Assembly: GCF_002723975.1 (NCBI RefSeq)
Contig: NZ_BEWO01000002.1
Coordinates: 176,215 to 240,214, forward strand
DNA length: 64,000 bases
DNA from: Gluconobacter japonicus
GTDB lineage: Bacteria; Pseudomonadota; Alphaproteobacteria; Acetobacterales; Acetobacteraceae
Direction: 5' to 3'
Under the pieces are notes generated by a model that worked only from the letters and a program-made list of their open reading frames with translations, was not told where the DNA came from and ran no database searches. The number at the start of each line of letters is the position of its first letter. Position 1 is the stretch's first letter. The position numbers were made by a program, and so were the translations under genes. Shown piece by piece: positions 31,722-40,611 of the stretch.

Positions 31722-32237
31722 TCACTCTTTTTCATTTCTTACGAGCGGCGGCACGAAAAGTGGTGCCGTATCCCAAGGAAACAGCACCCATGTGTCCTGT
31801 GCGACTTCCGTCACGTAGTGATCGGTGTGCGGTTTACCGTCGGGTTTTGCATAGAGGCACGCGAAAACAGCCTTGGGCAGCATTTCACGAACGTACTTCG
31901 CCGTAACGCCGGAATCGACCAGATCATCAACGATCAGGAAGCCTTCCCCGTCACCTGCAGCGGTCGGAGCTTTCACGACCTTTGGCTCATGCTGGGTGCC
32001 TTCTTCACCAGCATAGCTGATGACAGAAACGCTTTCGATCAGGCGGCAGCCCATCTCGCGGCCCAGAATGGCGGCAGGGATGAGTCCGCCACGCGTGATC
32101 GCAACGATACCGCGGAACGGTCCGTGCTTTTCCATGAGCGTTGTGGCGAGGGTACGGGCGTCACGGTGGAGCTGGTCCCAGGTGACGGTCGCATACGTTA
32201 TGGGTTTGGGTGTCTGTGTGGCAGTCATGTTCTTCAT
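31722..32237 (-). CDS. gpt: Xanthine(-guanine) phosphoribosyltransferase Gpt
   Basis: A 171-residue type I phosphoribosyltransferase that salvages xanthine or guanine to the nucleotide with PRPP. The PRPP loop is FLIVDDLVDSGVTAK (100-114). The N-terminal VTWDQLHRDARTLA and the C-terminal DTWVLFPWDTAPLFVPP match Gpt of E. coli rather than Hpt. Two starts are possible: ATG 32237 (GGAAGG only three bases upstream) or ATG 32228 (same site twelve bases upstream), a three-residue difference. It diverges from the MFS gene at 32299. Confidence 0.92.
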   Translation of the reverse strand: MKNMTATQTPKPITYATVTWDQLHRDARTLATTLMEKHGPFRGIVAITRGGLIPAAILGREMGCRLIESVSVISYAGEEGTQHEPKVVKAPTAAGDGEGFLIVDDLVDSGVTAKYVREMLPKAVFACLYAKPDGKPHTDHYVTEVAQDTWVLFPWDTAPLFVPPLVRNEKE

Positions 32238-32298
32238 CTGCCTTCCGTCTCGGAATTTTGCAATAAACTTGAGGAGCGGAAATGCCTAAGGTGGCAGG

Positions 32299-33525
32299 AT
32301 GATTGACCCAGCATTGCGGGCCCTTCCCGGCCTTCGCCCCCTGATTATAAGCCGAATCTGTTCGCAGCTCTCCGCCACCACCATGACCATCGCCATAGGC
32401 TGGCAGATCTATGCCCTGACTCACAGTGTAGCGTCGCTTGGCTATCTGGGATTGGCGCAGTTCCTGCCCATGGTGCCGTTGACATTCATTTCTGGGCATG
32501 TGGCAGACCGGTTCAATCGCCGGAACATTGTTCTGACCTGTCAGATTTTGGAGATTCTTAGTACTGGCGCTCTCGCAGCAGCGGCAGCCATGCAGATTTT
32601 GACGCCTGCCCTCGTTTATACGTTTGCAGCTTTTTACGGCACACTTCGCAGCTTTGAGATGCCTTGCCAGCAGGCCTTCCTGCCTGCCATCGCACCGCCT
32701 GAACTTCTTCCACGCGCTCAAGCACTTCTGTCGTCCCTGTTCATGACCGCATCCATTGTCGGACCAAGTCTGGGTGGCCTGCTGTACGGGCTGGGTGCCG
32801 TAACCTGCTACAGCCTTGCCACCCTTGGATTAGCACTTGCCTTTTTCGGGACGCTGGCTCTGCGCCTTCACCACACGGTTCCGGCAAAAGAGCCTGTAAC
32901 ATTTGCCTCCGTTTTTGCGGGGCTTGGCTTTCTGAACAGACGCCGAGATCTTCTCGGAGCAATCTCTCTGGACCTTTTTGCAGTTCTTCTTGGGGGTGCC
33001 ACTGCGCTTTTGCCGGTCTATGCGGATAGCGTCCTACATGTTGGACCGATTGGTCTCGGCTTCCTTCGCGCGGCTCCCGCCATAGGCGCGCTGGTCACAT
33101 CTGTCTGGCTGTCCAGACATCCTCTGGGCAGGCGCGCTGGCGTGACCATGTTCATTTCGGTTGTCGTCTTCGGTGTCGCGACCATTGTTTTCGGCGCGTC
33201 TCACATCACATGGATTTCCGTTCTTGCGCTCATGATTCTGGGCGCCGCAGACGTGATCAGCGTCGTCATCCGGTCATCTCTGATCCAGCTTGCCACCCCC
33301 GATTCCATGCGAGGGCGCGTTTCAGCCGTAAACTCCCTGTTTATCGGCTCCAGCAATCAATTAGGAGAGTTTGAGAGCGGCACACTAGGCGCGGCCATTG
33401 GACCGGAAGCTGCGGTCATTGCAGGCGGCGTAGGCACCATTCTGGTCGCCATTGTGTGGATCCGGCTTTTTCCGAAATTATGGTCGCTGGATCGCCTCGA
33501 AGACGTACGGCCAGAAATTCTCTGA
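32299..33525 (+). CDS. MFS transporter, EntS/MFS_3-type exporter
   Basis: A 408-residue major facilitator protein with about twelve membrane segments. The loop between segments 2 and 3 has the MFS signature GHVADRFNRRNIV. SSLFMTASIVGPSLGGLLYGLG and the MRGRVSAVNSLFIGSSNQLGEFESG stretch (cited in part) are typical of the EntS-like MFS_3 group, which exports siderophores or drugs. No siderophore genes are nearby, so the substrate is unknown. A clear terminator follows 63 bases after the stop. Confidence 0.85.
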   Translation: MIDPALRALPGLRPLIISRICSQLSATTMTIAIGWQIYALTHSVASLGYLGLAQFLPMVPLTFISGHVADRFNRRNIVLTCQILEILSTGALAAAAAMQILTPALVYTFAAFYGTLRSFEMPCQQAFLPAIAPPELLPRAQALLSSLFMTASIVGPSLGGLLYGLGAVTCYSLATLGLALAFFGTLALRLHHTVPAKEPVTFASVFAGLGFLNRRRDLLGAISLDLFAVLLGGATALLPVYADSVLHVGPIGLGFLRAAPAIGALVTSVWLSRHPLGRRAGVTMFISVVVFGVATIVFGASHITWISVLALMILGAADVISVVIRSSLIQLATPDSMRGRVSAVNSLFIGSSNQLGEFESGTLGAAIGPEAAVIAGGVGTILVAIVWIRLFPKLWSLDRLEDVRPEIL

Positions 33526-33588
33526 ACGCCGTCCAGGCCACCAGCATCCGAAAGGACTGGTGGTCAACGACAAATACAGCACAAATGA

Positions 33589-33612
33589 AAAAAGCCCCGT
33601 AAGGGGCTTTTT
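33589..33612 (+). terminator. Rho-independent terminator after the MFS gene
   Basis: AAAAAGCCCC (33589-33598) pairs with GGGGCTTTTT (33603-33612) around a GTAA loop, with T run on one strand and A run on the other. It can end the + strand MFS transcript and, from the other side, the - strand tRNA-Asn transcript. Confidence 0.9.
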
Positions 33613-33646
33613 CTTTGTACCGTGGCCAGTTTTTCAAGAAGAAAAG

Positions 33647-33722
33647 TGGCTCCCGAAGTAGGACTCGAACCTACGACCCAGCGATTAACAGTCGCTTGCT
33701 CTACCAACTGAGCTATTCGGGA
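33647..33722 (-). tRNA. tRNA-Asn(GTT)
   Basis: A 76-nt tRNA with acceptor arms TCCCGAA and TTCGGGA. The anticodon stem GCGAC/.. closes the loop CTGTTAA with anticodon GTT. T loop GGTTCGAGTCC and encoded CCA are present. It is a single-gene unit with a promoter-like pair upstream and the 33589-33612 terminator downstream. Confidence 0.97.
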
Positions 33723-33734
33723 CCGGTGAGGAGG

Positions 33735-33763
33735 TATTTAGTCCAACCGACGGGGTCGGTAAA
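33735..33763 (-). promoter_or_regulatory. Likely promoter of tRNA-Asn
   Basis: On the - strand TTTACC (33763-33758) and TAAATA (33740-33735) are 17 bases apart; the -10 box ends 12 bases before the tRNA 5' base. The same stretch contains a hairpin (ACCGAC 33746-33751 with GTCGGT 33755-33760). Confidence 0.45.
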
Positions 33764-33774
33764 GCCCCTTTTTT
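33752..33774 (+). terminator. Terminator-like hairpin on the + strand, orphan
   Basis: GGGG (33752-33755) and CCCC (33765-33768) enclose nine bases and are followed by TTTTTT (33769-33774). No + strand gene lies upstream between the MFS terminator and this point. It may stop antisense transcription into rnhA, or be chance overlap with the tRNA promoter. Confidence 0.35.
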
Positions 33775-33778
33775 CAAC

Positions 33779-33819
33779 TTTCTGCATTTTTCTGAACTTT
33801 CCTCAGTAAGATGCAGAAA
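33779..33819 (-). terminator. Inverted repeat after rnhA, probable terminator
   Basis: TTTCTGCAT (33779-33787) pairs with ATGCAGAAA (33811-33819), 9 bp over a 23-base loop, starting 13 bases after the rnhA stop on the - strand. The T run is short, so termination strength is uncertain. Confidence 0.45.
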
Positions 33820-33831
33820 ACATGACTTTAT

Positions 33832-34278
33832 TCAGAGCTCTTCCCGCCCACGCGTGGCCAGAACATCCACCCGTTCGTTGTTCACGTCGCCAGAATGGCC
33901 CCGAACCCAGAGCCATTCGATCTCATGCGGCTTGGCTGCGTCCAGAATGCGCTGCCACAGATCCATGTTGGCCACGGGATCTCCGGCTGCATTACGCCAG
34001 TTCCTACGGACCCATCCCGTATGCCAACGGGTAATGCCATTCTTCAGGTATTCGCTATCTGTATGAAGTTTGACCTGACAGGGACGCTTAAGCGCTTCCA
34101 AAGCCTCAGCGGCGGCAGTCAGTTCCATCCGGTTATTGGTCGTTTCCGGATGACCGCCCCACATTTCCTTCTCCTTGCCTTTGCAGCACAGAAGAACGCC
34201 CCATCCTCCCGGGCCCGGATTGGGCTTGCAGCCTCCATCCGTCCAGATTTCAACCAGCAGGCTTTCTGTCTCAGACAT
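33832..34278 (-). CDS. rnhA: Ribonuclease HI
   Basis: A 148-residue RNase H that cuts RNA in RNA-DNA hybrids. The acidic active site is complete: Asp14 in IWTDGGCKPNPGPGGWG, Glu in TTNNRMELTAAAEAL, Asp in LHTDSEYLKNGI, and the C-terminal Asp in NNERVDVLA. I chose ATG 34278, which has AGGA eight bases upstream and overlaps the end of thrB by eight bases; upstream ATGs lie inside thrB. It is the last gene of an ispH-thrB-rnhA operon, an arrangement common in Alphaproteobacteria. Confidence 0.95.
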   Translation of the reverse strand: MSETESLLVEIWTDGGCKPNPGPGGWGVLLCCKGKEKEMWGGHPETTNNRMELTAAAEALEALKRPCQVKLHTDSEYLKNGITRWHTGWVRRNWRNAAGDPVANMDLWQRILDAAKPHEIEWLWVRGHSGDVNNERVDVLATRGREEL

Positions 34279-35233
34279 TCGCATGTCCTGCGGGATATTC
34301 CGCAAAATGCCGGAGCCGTCCGAGATAGGCGAGCGGGTCCTTGCGGGTCACAAGCGCATCAGCGGGCGTATTGATCCAGTCATAGAGACGCGTCAGCAAA
34401 AAGCGGATCGATGCTCCCTGACACAGAACTGGCAGAGCTGCCTTTTCCGCTACTTCAAGCGGGCGCACTGTTTCATAGCCATCAATCATGGCTTGGGCGA
34501 AAGACGGCTCGAAAACCTTTTCGTCCCGGAAACACCAGGCGTTCAGACAGATGGCCAAGTCGTAGGCGAAGAGATCCGTGCAGGCGAAATAAAAATCAAT
34601 CAACCCGGAAATTCTGCCATCCTGAAAGAACACATTGTCAGGGAACAGATCCGCATGAATCTGCCCGCGTGGGAGCGTTCCTTCTGCTGGCCACGCCTTT
34701 TCGATCCGGTCCAGAGCCTGGATCAGTTCTTGTGTCAGTCCGGGAAGCAGATCGTCTCCTGCGCCCTGACAGCTCTCAAAAAGAGGTCTCCACGCTTGCA
34801 CAGAAAGTCCATTCGGACGCTCTGCCGAGTAGTCCCGCCCCTTTTCATGAAACGTGGCCAGAACCTGACCAAGCTGTCTGCAGGATTCTGCCGTGATCTC
34901 CGGGATGGCGCTTCCCGGGAGGAAGGTCGTGATGGCAGCAGGACGGTCCGCAAGGCTCCGCAGAGCCTCCCCGTCACGCCCGCCAACAGGAAGAGGACAG
35001 TTCATCCCCTTCCCTGACAGATGTTGCATCAGCCCCAGAAACCATGGAAGATCCGAGGCTTTCACGCGTTTTTCAAATAGCGTGAGTATGAACTTCCCGC
35101 TCGTCGTCTGGAGCAGGAAGTTGCTGTTTTCGACGCCTTCAGCGATTCCCTGAAACGAGATCAGGGTGCCGATGTCATATGTGCCAAGGAACGCTTCAAG
35201 CGTCTCGGCCGCCAGTTCCGTATAGACGGCCAT
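34271..35233 (-). CDS. thrB: Homoserine kinase (ThrB, APH-fold type)
   Basis: A 320-residue kinase of the choline-kinase/APH fold that phosphorylates homoserine on the way to threonine. The N-terminal FQGIAEGVENSNFLLQTTSGKFILTLFEKR (quoted in parts: GIAEGVENSNFLL, KFILTLFEKR) is diagnostic of the alphaproteobacterial ThrB type. The catalytic loop is GQIHADLFPDNVFF and the metal site LIDFYFACTD. This type is unrelated to the GHMP ThrB of E. coli. It lies six bases after ispH and overlaps rnhA by eight bases. With metX/metW elsewhere in this window, homoserine has both branch enzymes here. Confidence 0.93.
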   Translation of the reverse strand: MAVYTELAAETLEAFLGTYDIGTLISFQGIAEGVENSNFLLQTTSGKFILTLFEKRVKASDLPWFLGLMQHLSGKGMNCPLPVGGRDGEALRSLADRPAAITTFLPGSAIPEITAESCRQLGQVLATFHEKGRDYSAERPNGLSVQAWRPLFESCQGAGDDLLPGLTQELIQALDRIEKAWPAEGTLPRGQIHADLFPDNVFFQDGRISGLIDFYFACTDLFAYDLAICLNAWCFRDEKVFEPSFAQAMIDGYETVRPLEVAEKAALPVLCQGASIRFLLTRLYDWINTPADALVTRKDPLAYLGRLRHFAEYPAGHANV

Positions 35234-35239
35234 GAAATC

Positions 35240-36241
35240 TCAGTTGTCCTCACCAGCAAGCGGGCCTGGCAGACGGAAGTTGATGTTCTCTTCCTTCACG
35301 ATCCGCTCTTCGATCTTCAGCGTGTACTTGGCCGCAAGCGCCGTCACCATTTCCTGCACCAGACTTTCCGGAGCGGACGCACCGGCACTGATGCCCAGCG
35401 TCTCCACACCTTCCAGAGCGGACCAGTCAAGGTCTGCCAGCTTCGGTACCAGCAGCGCCCGGCGCGCACCCGAACGCTCCGCCACTTCCCGCAGACGCTG
35501 CGAGTTGGAAGAGTTTGGCGACCCGATGACGATGACCAGATCGCTCTCGGGCGCGATGGCCTTCACAGCTTCCTGACGATTGGTCGTGGCGTAGCAGATG
35601 TCTTCGCGCTTCGGCCCTTCGATCAGCGGGAAGCGCGAGCGAAGAATATCGACGATTTCAGCTGTATCATCGACGGACAGCGTCGTCTGCGTGATGAAGG
35701 CCAGCTTTGCCGGGTCTTCCGGCTGGATCGTACGGGCTTCCTCGGCATCGTTGATGAGCGTCACGGCGCCGGGAGGGAGCTGACCCATCGTGCCAACGAC
35801 TTCCGGATGGCCGGCATGCCCAATCATCAGGATATGAAGCTGCTCTGGACCACCGCCAGCAAAGTGACGTTCTGCCTCACGATGAACTTTGGACACCAGC
35901 GGGCAGGTTGCATCTAGATAAAGCAGGTTGCGGCGCTGCGCTTCAGCCGGCACGGATTTCGGCACACCATGAGCCGAGAAAACGACGTGCCCGTCGGCTG
36001 GCACCTCGTCGAGTTCCTCAACGAAAATGGCGCCCTTGGCTTCCAGCCCCTCGACCACGGTGCGGTTATGAACGATTTCATGACGCACATACACTGGCGC
36101 GCCATAACGACGCAGGGCTTCTTCAACGACGCGGATCGCACGATCCACACCGGCGCAGAAACCACGCGGGCCGGCGAGCAGGACCCGGAGCGTCTTCTGG
36201 TGTGCAGCACGTTCTGGTGCAAGAGTTGTCTGTTCTGGCAT
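35240..36241 (-). CDS. ispH: 4-hydroxy-3-methylbut-2-enyl diphosphate reductase IspH
   Basis: The last enzyme of the MEP isoprenoid pathway, 333 residues, making IPP and DMAPP with an Fe-S cluster. The three cluster cysteines are in [13 protein letters not shown] (Cys29), [12 protein letters not shown] and [15 protein letters not shown] chose ATG 36241, with GGGGAA five bases upstream, rather than a TTG at 36253. It is the first gene of an operon with thrB and rnhA. IPP also feeds the undecaprenyl carrier used by MraY and MurG above. Confidence 0.95.
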   Translation of the reverse strand: MPEQTTLAPERAAHQKTLRVLLAGPRGFCAGVDRAIRVVEEALRRYGAPVYVRHEIVHNRTVVEGLEAKGAIFVEELDEVPADGHVVFSAHGVPKSVPAEAQRRNLLYLDATCPLVSKVHREAERHFAGGGPEQLHILMIGHAGHPEVVGTMGQLPPGAVTLINDAEEARTIQPEDPAKLAFITQTTLSVDDTAEIVDILRSRFPLIEGPKREDICYATTNRQEAVKAIAPESDLVIVIGSPNSSNSQRLREVAERSGARRALLVPKLADLDWSALEGVETLGISAGASAPESLVQEMVTALAAKYTLKIEERIVKEENINFRLPGPLAGEDN

Positions 36242-36342
36242 GGTGTTCCCCAAGCGGGCGGAGTTCGATATGTAGGACTATTATCGACCGGATTGAGGCA
36301 TGTCGCAACGTCCGGGCCGCTTTGTGGGAGTTTCTACAGCAG

Positions 36343-36933
36343 ATGCCAGCCTTCCGGCGCCTTGCCACGTCCCTGTTTGTCCCGGCTTTTGCCGTTCTCG
36401 CCCTTTCGACACTGGCAGGGTGCGACGAATCCAATCCGGGCATGTTCGCTCCGGCCTGCCCTGCCACGGAAATTCCGAGCGCCGCATCTGACCGGTTCGT
36501 TTATGACGGTCGCGGACTGGACGTTGGCAGCCTGGTCAGCCATGCCCAGCTGACATCCATTGCCGGAGACTGCCAGCGTGGCCCCAAAGGCCCGAAAGGT
36601 CAGGAAATGGTGCGGACCCGCATCAGCCTTGCAATGAATCTGACCCGCGGCCCGGCTTCCGAGAGCAGCAGCATTGATGTTCCGTATTTCATCGTCATCA
36701 TGCGAGATGGAAAGATCGTAGATAAAAAAGTCTTCACGGACACGTTCAAACTCCAGCCGAATGTGAGTGCCCAGCCCGTTCGTACAGAGCTACGCCTGAT
36801 TGATCTTCCGGCTTCCAAAAATCTGCAGGACAATCCTTACACGCTGGAAATTGGCTATCAGCTCACACACGATGAACTGGACTATAACCGCGCCCATCTT
36901 CCTGTCGTAAAGTTCCGTGGCCGGACACAGTAA
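36343..36933 (+). CDS. Putative lipoprotein of unknown function
   Basis: A 196-residue protein with a clear lipoprotein signal: basic start (MPAFRR), hydrophobic core and lipobox STLAGC with Cys27. The mature part has alternating hydrophobic residues suggesting beta structure and segments FVYDGRGLDVGSLVSHAQL and VPYFIVIMRDGKIVDKK. I do not recognise a family. The frame is open further upstream inside ispH antisense, but ATG 36343 gives the signal peptide and has GGGAG at 36326-36330. It diverges from ispH. A porin-like gene follows directly and may overlap its end. Confidence 0.75.
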   Translation: MPAFRRLATSLFVPAFAVLALSTLAGCDESNPGMFAPACPATEIPSAASDRFVYDGRGLDVGSLVSHAQLTSIAGDCQRGPKGPKGQEMVRTRISLAMNLTRGPASESSSIDVPYFIVIMRDGKIVDKKVFTDTFKLQPNVSAQPVRTELRLIDLPASKNLQDNPYTLEIGYQLTHDELDYNRAHLPVVKFRGRTQ

Positions 36934-38617
36934 CGGCCTTTCTTTTCCTCTTTCACCCGTCGTCAAAACCCGTATCACGCTGAAAATGACCCTGGCCTGT
37001 CTGACAGGCTTCGGGTCTTCAGCCTTTTCCGCGCCCCTTGACGTTTCGGCATCGAAAGAAGAACAGATCAAGGTTCATCACGCAGAGCGTCCAGAAATCC
37101 AGAACTTCCCTCATGCGGGCTTTCTGGAACAGCCTAGACGCCTGACCACACGTCAGAATCTTGCCCCAATCGGACGGCAGCCGCACTGGGGTGGGTTCAA
37201 TCGCGGCAACGGTGAAGGCGCGGGCTTCGGTCCTGTTGGCCGTTACGGCGTGGCACCCTGGGCAGAAGACTGGTCTTATCTGCGCGATCAGAGGCATCGG
37301 AACGATCTGTTCGACCCTTTGAAGTTCATTGCCCTGAATAACCAGCGCACCATCTGGCTTTCTCTCTCAGAACGTACCCGCCTGCGTAACTGGTACAACG
37401 ACTATCCGATGCTCGGGACAAACCCACACTCTGGTTCTGGACGCTTCGTCACCCGGAACATGTTCGGAGCCGATCTGCATCTTGGGGAACACTGGCGCAT
37501 TTTCGGGCAGCTTGTGAATGGGACCGCCGCTGGTTGGAATGGCTACGGCTATGGCAGCACCTACCGAAAACGACTGGATCTGCATCAGGCGTTCATTGAA
37601 TACAAACAGACCATTGGCACGGCCAAAACGGGACTGATGTTCGGGCGTCAGCAATTTCTCGATGCGCCCTCCTACGTTCTTTATGACCGTGAACCGCCCA
37701 ATATCCAGATCATCTGGAACGGCCCGCGTGCCTACGCCATTCTGCCGCATGTCCGGTTTGATCTGTATGACTTCGTAGCGACGAATATTACTCCCCGGGC
37801 CATGTTCCATGACACACAGGACTGGAACACGCGGCTGTATGGCTTCAACACCACGTTCGATGTGCCAGCCTTCCATCTGGGCCTACAGCGTATCCAGTCT
37901 TATCTGGATCTGTTCTGGATCGGGTTTCATCTGGGCGGAAAGACGGGGTCAGTGCCGGTCTTGAGTTCAATTGCTGTGAAATCCGTAACTGGCGCGACCA
38001 ATCGCAACAATCTGGGCTTTCGCTGGTACGGCACAGCCCAACAACTGGAATATGCTCTGGGCGTTCTGTGGCAGCAGGGCAATTTCACGCCCTATGGTAC
38101 AACAGCACGCAGGCAGGTCTCTGCATACTCCGTCAATACAACCGTGGGATACAGACGGTCCGACCTGCTGTTCAAACCTTTCTTTGGTGTGCAGACGGAT
38201 GTCTATTCGGGCGGGAACGAACGTCATCGAACGGGAACAGTGGGAACTTACAGCGCACCCTTTGCCCCCCAGAATCCCTATCTGGATTATACCGGCTATA
38301 TCGGCGCTGCGAACCTGATCAATCTGTCTCCGATCCTCGTCGGCTCTTATGGAAAGGTCTCGCTGCGGGTGAAAGCACCAATCCTGTGGCGACAAACTAC
38401 ACAGGCTTCGGTCTATTCCATCACGTCGGCCTACAATTTTCCGAAGTTCCGCAGTCACTTTGTCGGCGTTGCGCCAAACGGCCTGCTGACATGGGCTGTA
38501 AACCGCCACTGGAACTGGACTCACGTTGTGGCCTGGTTCGCCGCTTCGCATGATCTGAAAAACGCTGGCGCCAAAAGCGGGCTGTATTATCAGTCCAGTC
38601 TCTCATTTGCCTTCTGA
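36917..38617 (+). CDS. Outer membrane beta-barrel protein, alginate-export family
   Basis: A protein of up to 566 residues with the look of an 'alginate export' (AlgE-like) porin: many Trp/Tyr/Phe-rich strands, ANFNG-free barrel turns, segments IFGQLVNGTAAGWNGYG and GLMFGRQQFLDAPSYVLYDREPPN, and a C-terminal SLSFAF ending in Phe as outer membrane barrels do. The start is unsure. GTG 36917 overlaps the lipoprotein gene by 17 bases; ATG 36986 would cut off the basic part of the signal (KTRITLK). Neither has a good ribosome site. Substrate is unknown; no alginate genes are nearby. Confidence 0.72.
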   Translation: MAGHSNGLSFPLSPVVKTRITLKMTLACLTGFGSSAFSAPLDVSASKEEQIKVHHAERPEIQNFPHAGFLEQPRRLTTRQNLAPIGRQPHWGGFNRGNGEGAGFGPVGRYGVAPWAEDWSYLRDQRHRNDLFDPLKFIALNNQRTIWLSLSERTRLRNWYNDYPMLGTNPHSGSGRFVTRNMFGADLHLGEHWRIFGQLVNGTAAGWNGYGYGSTYRKRLDLHQAFIEYKQTIGTAKTGLMFGRQQFLDAPSYVLYDREPPNIQIIWNGPRAYAILPHVRFDLYDFVATNITPRAMFHDTQDWNTRLYGFNTTFDVPAFHLGLQRIQSYLDLFWIGFHLGGKTGSVPVLSSIAVKSVTGATNRNNLGFRWYGTAQQLEYALGVLWQQGNFTPYGTTARRQVSAYSVNTTVGYRRSDLLFKPFFGVQTDVYSGGNERHRTGTVGTYSAPFAPQNPYLDYTGYIGAANLINLSPILVGSYGKVSLRVKAPILWRQTTQASVYSITSAYNFPKFRSHFVGVAPNGLLTWAVNRHWNWTHVVAWFAASHDLKNAGAKSGLYYQSSLSFAF

Positions 38618-38689
38618 AGAATAGTTGCAGAGCCGCGCCCTGCAGCGTAATGCCCCCATACTCACGCGACATCACAGGATTGCCCCATC

Positions 38690-40585
38690 ATGAAATATAT
38701 GGACAGCCGCGAACTGACCTTGAGGGGCATCATACTGGGTGCACTCATTACAGTCGTCTTTACGGCCGCCAATGTTTATCTGGGCCTGAAGATCGGTCTG
38801 ACGTTTGGCTCATCCATTCCCGCCACCATTATTTCAATGGCTGTGCTTCGCCTCATGGGCGGCGGCACGATGCTCGAAAACAACATGGTCCAGACGCAGG
38901 CTTCAGCAGCAGGAAGCCTGTCCTGCATCTTTGCAGCCCTCCCGGGCCTGATCATGGTGGGATACTGGCACGAGTTCCCCTATTTCGTGTCCCTGCTGCT
39001 GACGCTGGGCGGTGGCATGACAGGGGTCATCTTCACCATTCCGCTGCGTCGGGCGCTGGTGCGCAACTCTGATCTTCCTTACCCGGAAGGCACGGCCTGC
39101 GCAGAAATCCTGCGGGCCTCGTCTCCAGAGGGAGACGCAGAAAGCCTTCGCTCCCTTACGAAGGGTACGGCCGTTTCGGCTGTCGTCGCCTTTGCGACGT
39201 CCGGTCTGCGTATTTTGTCAGATGGGGTTTCCGCAGCTACCAGCTGGGGCGCTTCAGCCTTTCGTCTTGATATCAGCTTCTCTCTGGCTCTTCTCGGAAC
39301 TGGCTATCTCGTTGGCATCGCGGGCGGCATTGCCATGCTGCTCGGGGTTTTCCTGGCTTGGGGGATCATGATCCCGGTTCTGGGGCATCTAAACCCGGTG
39401 GCAGATCCTCTGGCTGCAACGACAGCATTATGGCTGCACAAGGTGCGTTTTATGGGGGCTGGAGCAATCGCCGTTGCTGCAATCTGGACCCTTCTTGCGC
39501 TTTCCGGCCCCGTTGCTCAGGGACTGAAAGAGGCTCTTTCTGCCAAACACCGTGCATCGCAGGATGAGACAGATCTCGACCTTGCTCCCCGCACACTGAT
39601 TGGCCTGAGCATTATTCTTGCGCTAATTTTGTCAGGGCTGTTCACGCATTTCCTCTGGCCCGTCATGCCTCATGGCGCATCCATGACCACACTGGTCATT
39701 CTGGGCATTGTGGCGTGTTTCGGTCTCGGCTTTCTGGTGGCGAGTGCCTGCGGATATATGGCGGGGATCATCGGCTCTTCGTCATCACCCATTTCCGGTG
39801 TGGGCATTATTGCCATTATTGCTATTTCAGTTGCTCTGTGGGGGCTGGAAAGCGGCGGCATTCTCTCACCCGAACAACGCCCTATGGTGATCGCTTTTGG
39901 TCTTTTTGTTCTATCAGCCATTACTGCTTCTGCCGCGGTATCCAATGACAACCTGCAGGATCTGAAAACAGGTCAGCTTGTAGGCGCAGCGCCCTGGAAA
40001 CAGGAAGTGGCCCTGCTGATCGGCTGCGCTGTTGGCGCTATTGTTATTCCGTGGGTGCTCCAGACACTTTATCAGGCTTACGGATTTGTCGGCGCAATGC
40101 CACGCGAGGGCATGGACCCGACACGCGCTCTGGCCGCGCCTCAACCTGCTCTAATGGCGGCAATCGCCAAAGGCATCCTGACCCACGATCTTGACTGGCT
40201 GATGCTGGAAATCGGTGCAGCCATCGGTATCGTTCTGGTCGTTGCGGACATGCTCCTAAAGCGCCGTAACCTGTCTCTGCCCCCCCTTGCCGTCGGCATG
40301 GGCATCTATCTCCCGGCAGACGTCTCCGTGACGATCGCAATCGGTGCAGGTCTGGGATGGCTGCTTCGTCGCTTCCCCAAAGATCAGGGAACGATGATTG
40401 CGTCAGGATTTATTGTCGGGGAAAGTCTGGTAGGTGTCGCCGTGGCTGCCATTGTTGGCGCCACGGGCAGCACCGAAACATTGTCCCTTCACCTACCCGC
40501 GATGCTGCGCTCCGGTCTGGGATGGGTCGTGTTTCTGGGTGTGATGTTCTGGTTCGGGCGGCGTATCAGCCGCCAGTCGACCTGA
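38690..40585 (+). CDS. OPT family oligopeptide transporter
   Basis: A 631-residue inner membrane protein with about 14-16 hydrophobic segments. The start MDSRELTLRGIILGALITVVFTAANVYLGLK (shown in parts: ELTLRGIILGAL, AANVYLGLKIGLTFGSSIPA) is the typical opening of bacterial OPT transporters, and PYPEGTACAEIL and SNDNLQDLKTGQLVGA are strong family motifs. Members take up oligopeptides or metal chelates by proton symport. An ACAGGA site precedes ATG 38690. It stands alone and meets a - strand gene tail to tail. Confidence 0.92.
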   Translation: MKYMDSRELTLRGIILGALITVVFTAANVYLGLKIGLTFGSSIPATIISMAVLRLMGGGTMLENNMVQTQASAAGSLSCIFAALPGLIMVGYWHEFPYFVSLLLTLGGGMTGVIFTIPLRRALVRNSDLPYPEGTACAEILRASSPEGDAESLRSLTKGTAVSAVVAFATSGLRILSDGVSAATSWGASAFRLDISFSLALLGTGYLVGIAGGIAMLLGVFLAWGIMIPVLGHLNPVADPLAATTALWLHKVRFMGAGAIAVAAIWTLLALSGPVAQGLKEALSAKHRASQDETDLDLAPRTLIGLSIILALILSGLFTHFLWPVMPHGASMTTLVILGIVACFGLGFLVASACGYMAGIIGSSSSPISGVGIIAIIAISVALWGLESGGILSPEQRPMVIAFGLFVLSAITASAAVSNDNLQDLKTGQLVGAAPWKQEVALLIGCAVGAIVIPWVLQTLYQAYGFVGAMPREGMDPTRALAAPQPALMAAIAKGILTHDLDWLMLEIGAAIGIVLVVADMLLKRRNLSLPPLAVGMGIYLPADVSVTIAIGAGLGWLLRRFPKDQGTMIASGFIVGESLVGVAVAAIVGATGSTETLSLHLPAMLRSGLGWVVFLGVMFWFGRRISRQST

Positions 40586-40592
40586 AAGCTTC

Positions 40593-40611
40593 GGCCTGAC
40601 AGAGTCAGGCC
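40593..40611. terminator. Bidirectional hairpin between OPT gene and coiled-coil gene
   Basis: GGCCTGAC (40593-40600) pairs with GTCAGGCC (40604-40611) around AGA. It begins eight bases after the OPT stop and its right arm contains the stop codon of the - strand gene (40605-40607). T runs are lacking on both sides, so it is a terminator by position only. Confidence 0.55.

Noticed and set aside
33647..33722. tRNA-Asn as an integration site (att)
   Set aside because: No duplicated tRNA 3' end, integrase or foreign DNA is seen next to it.
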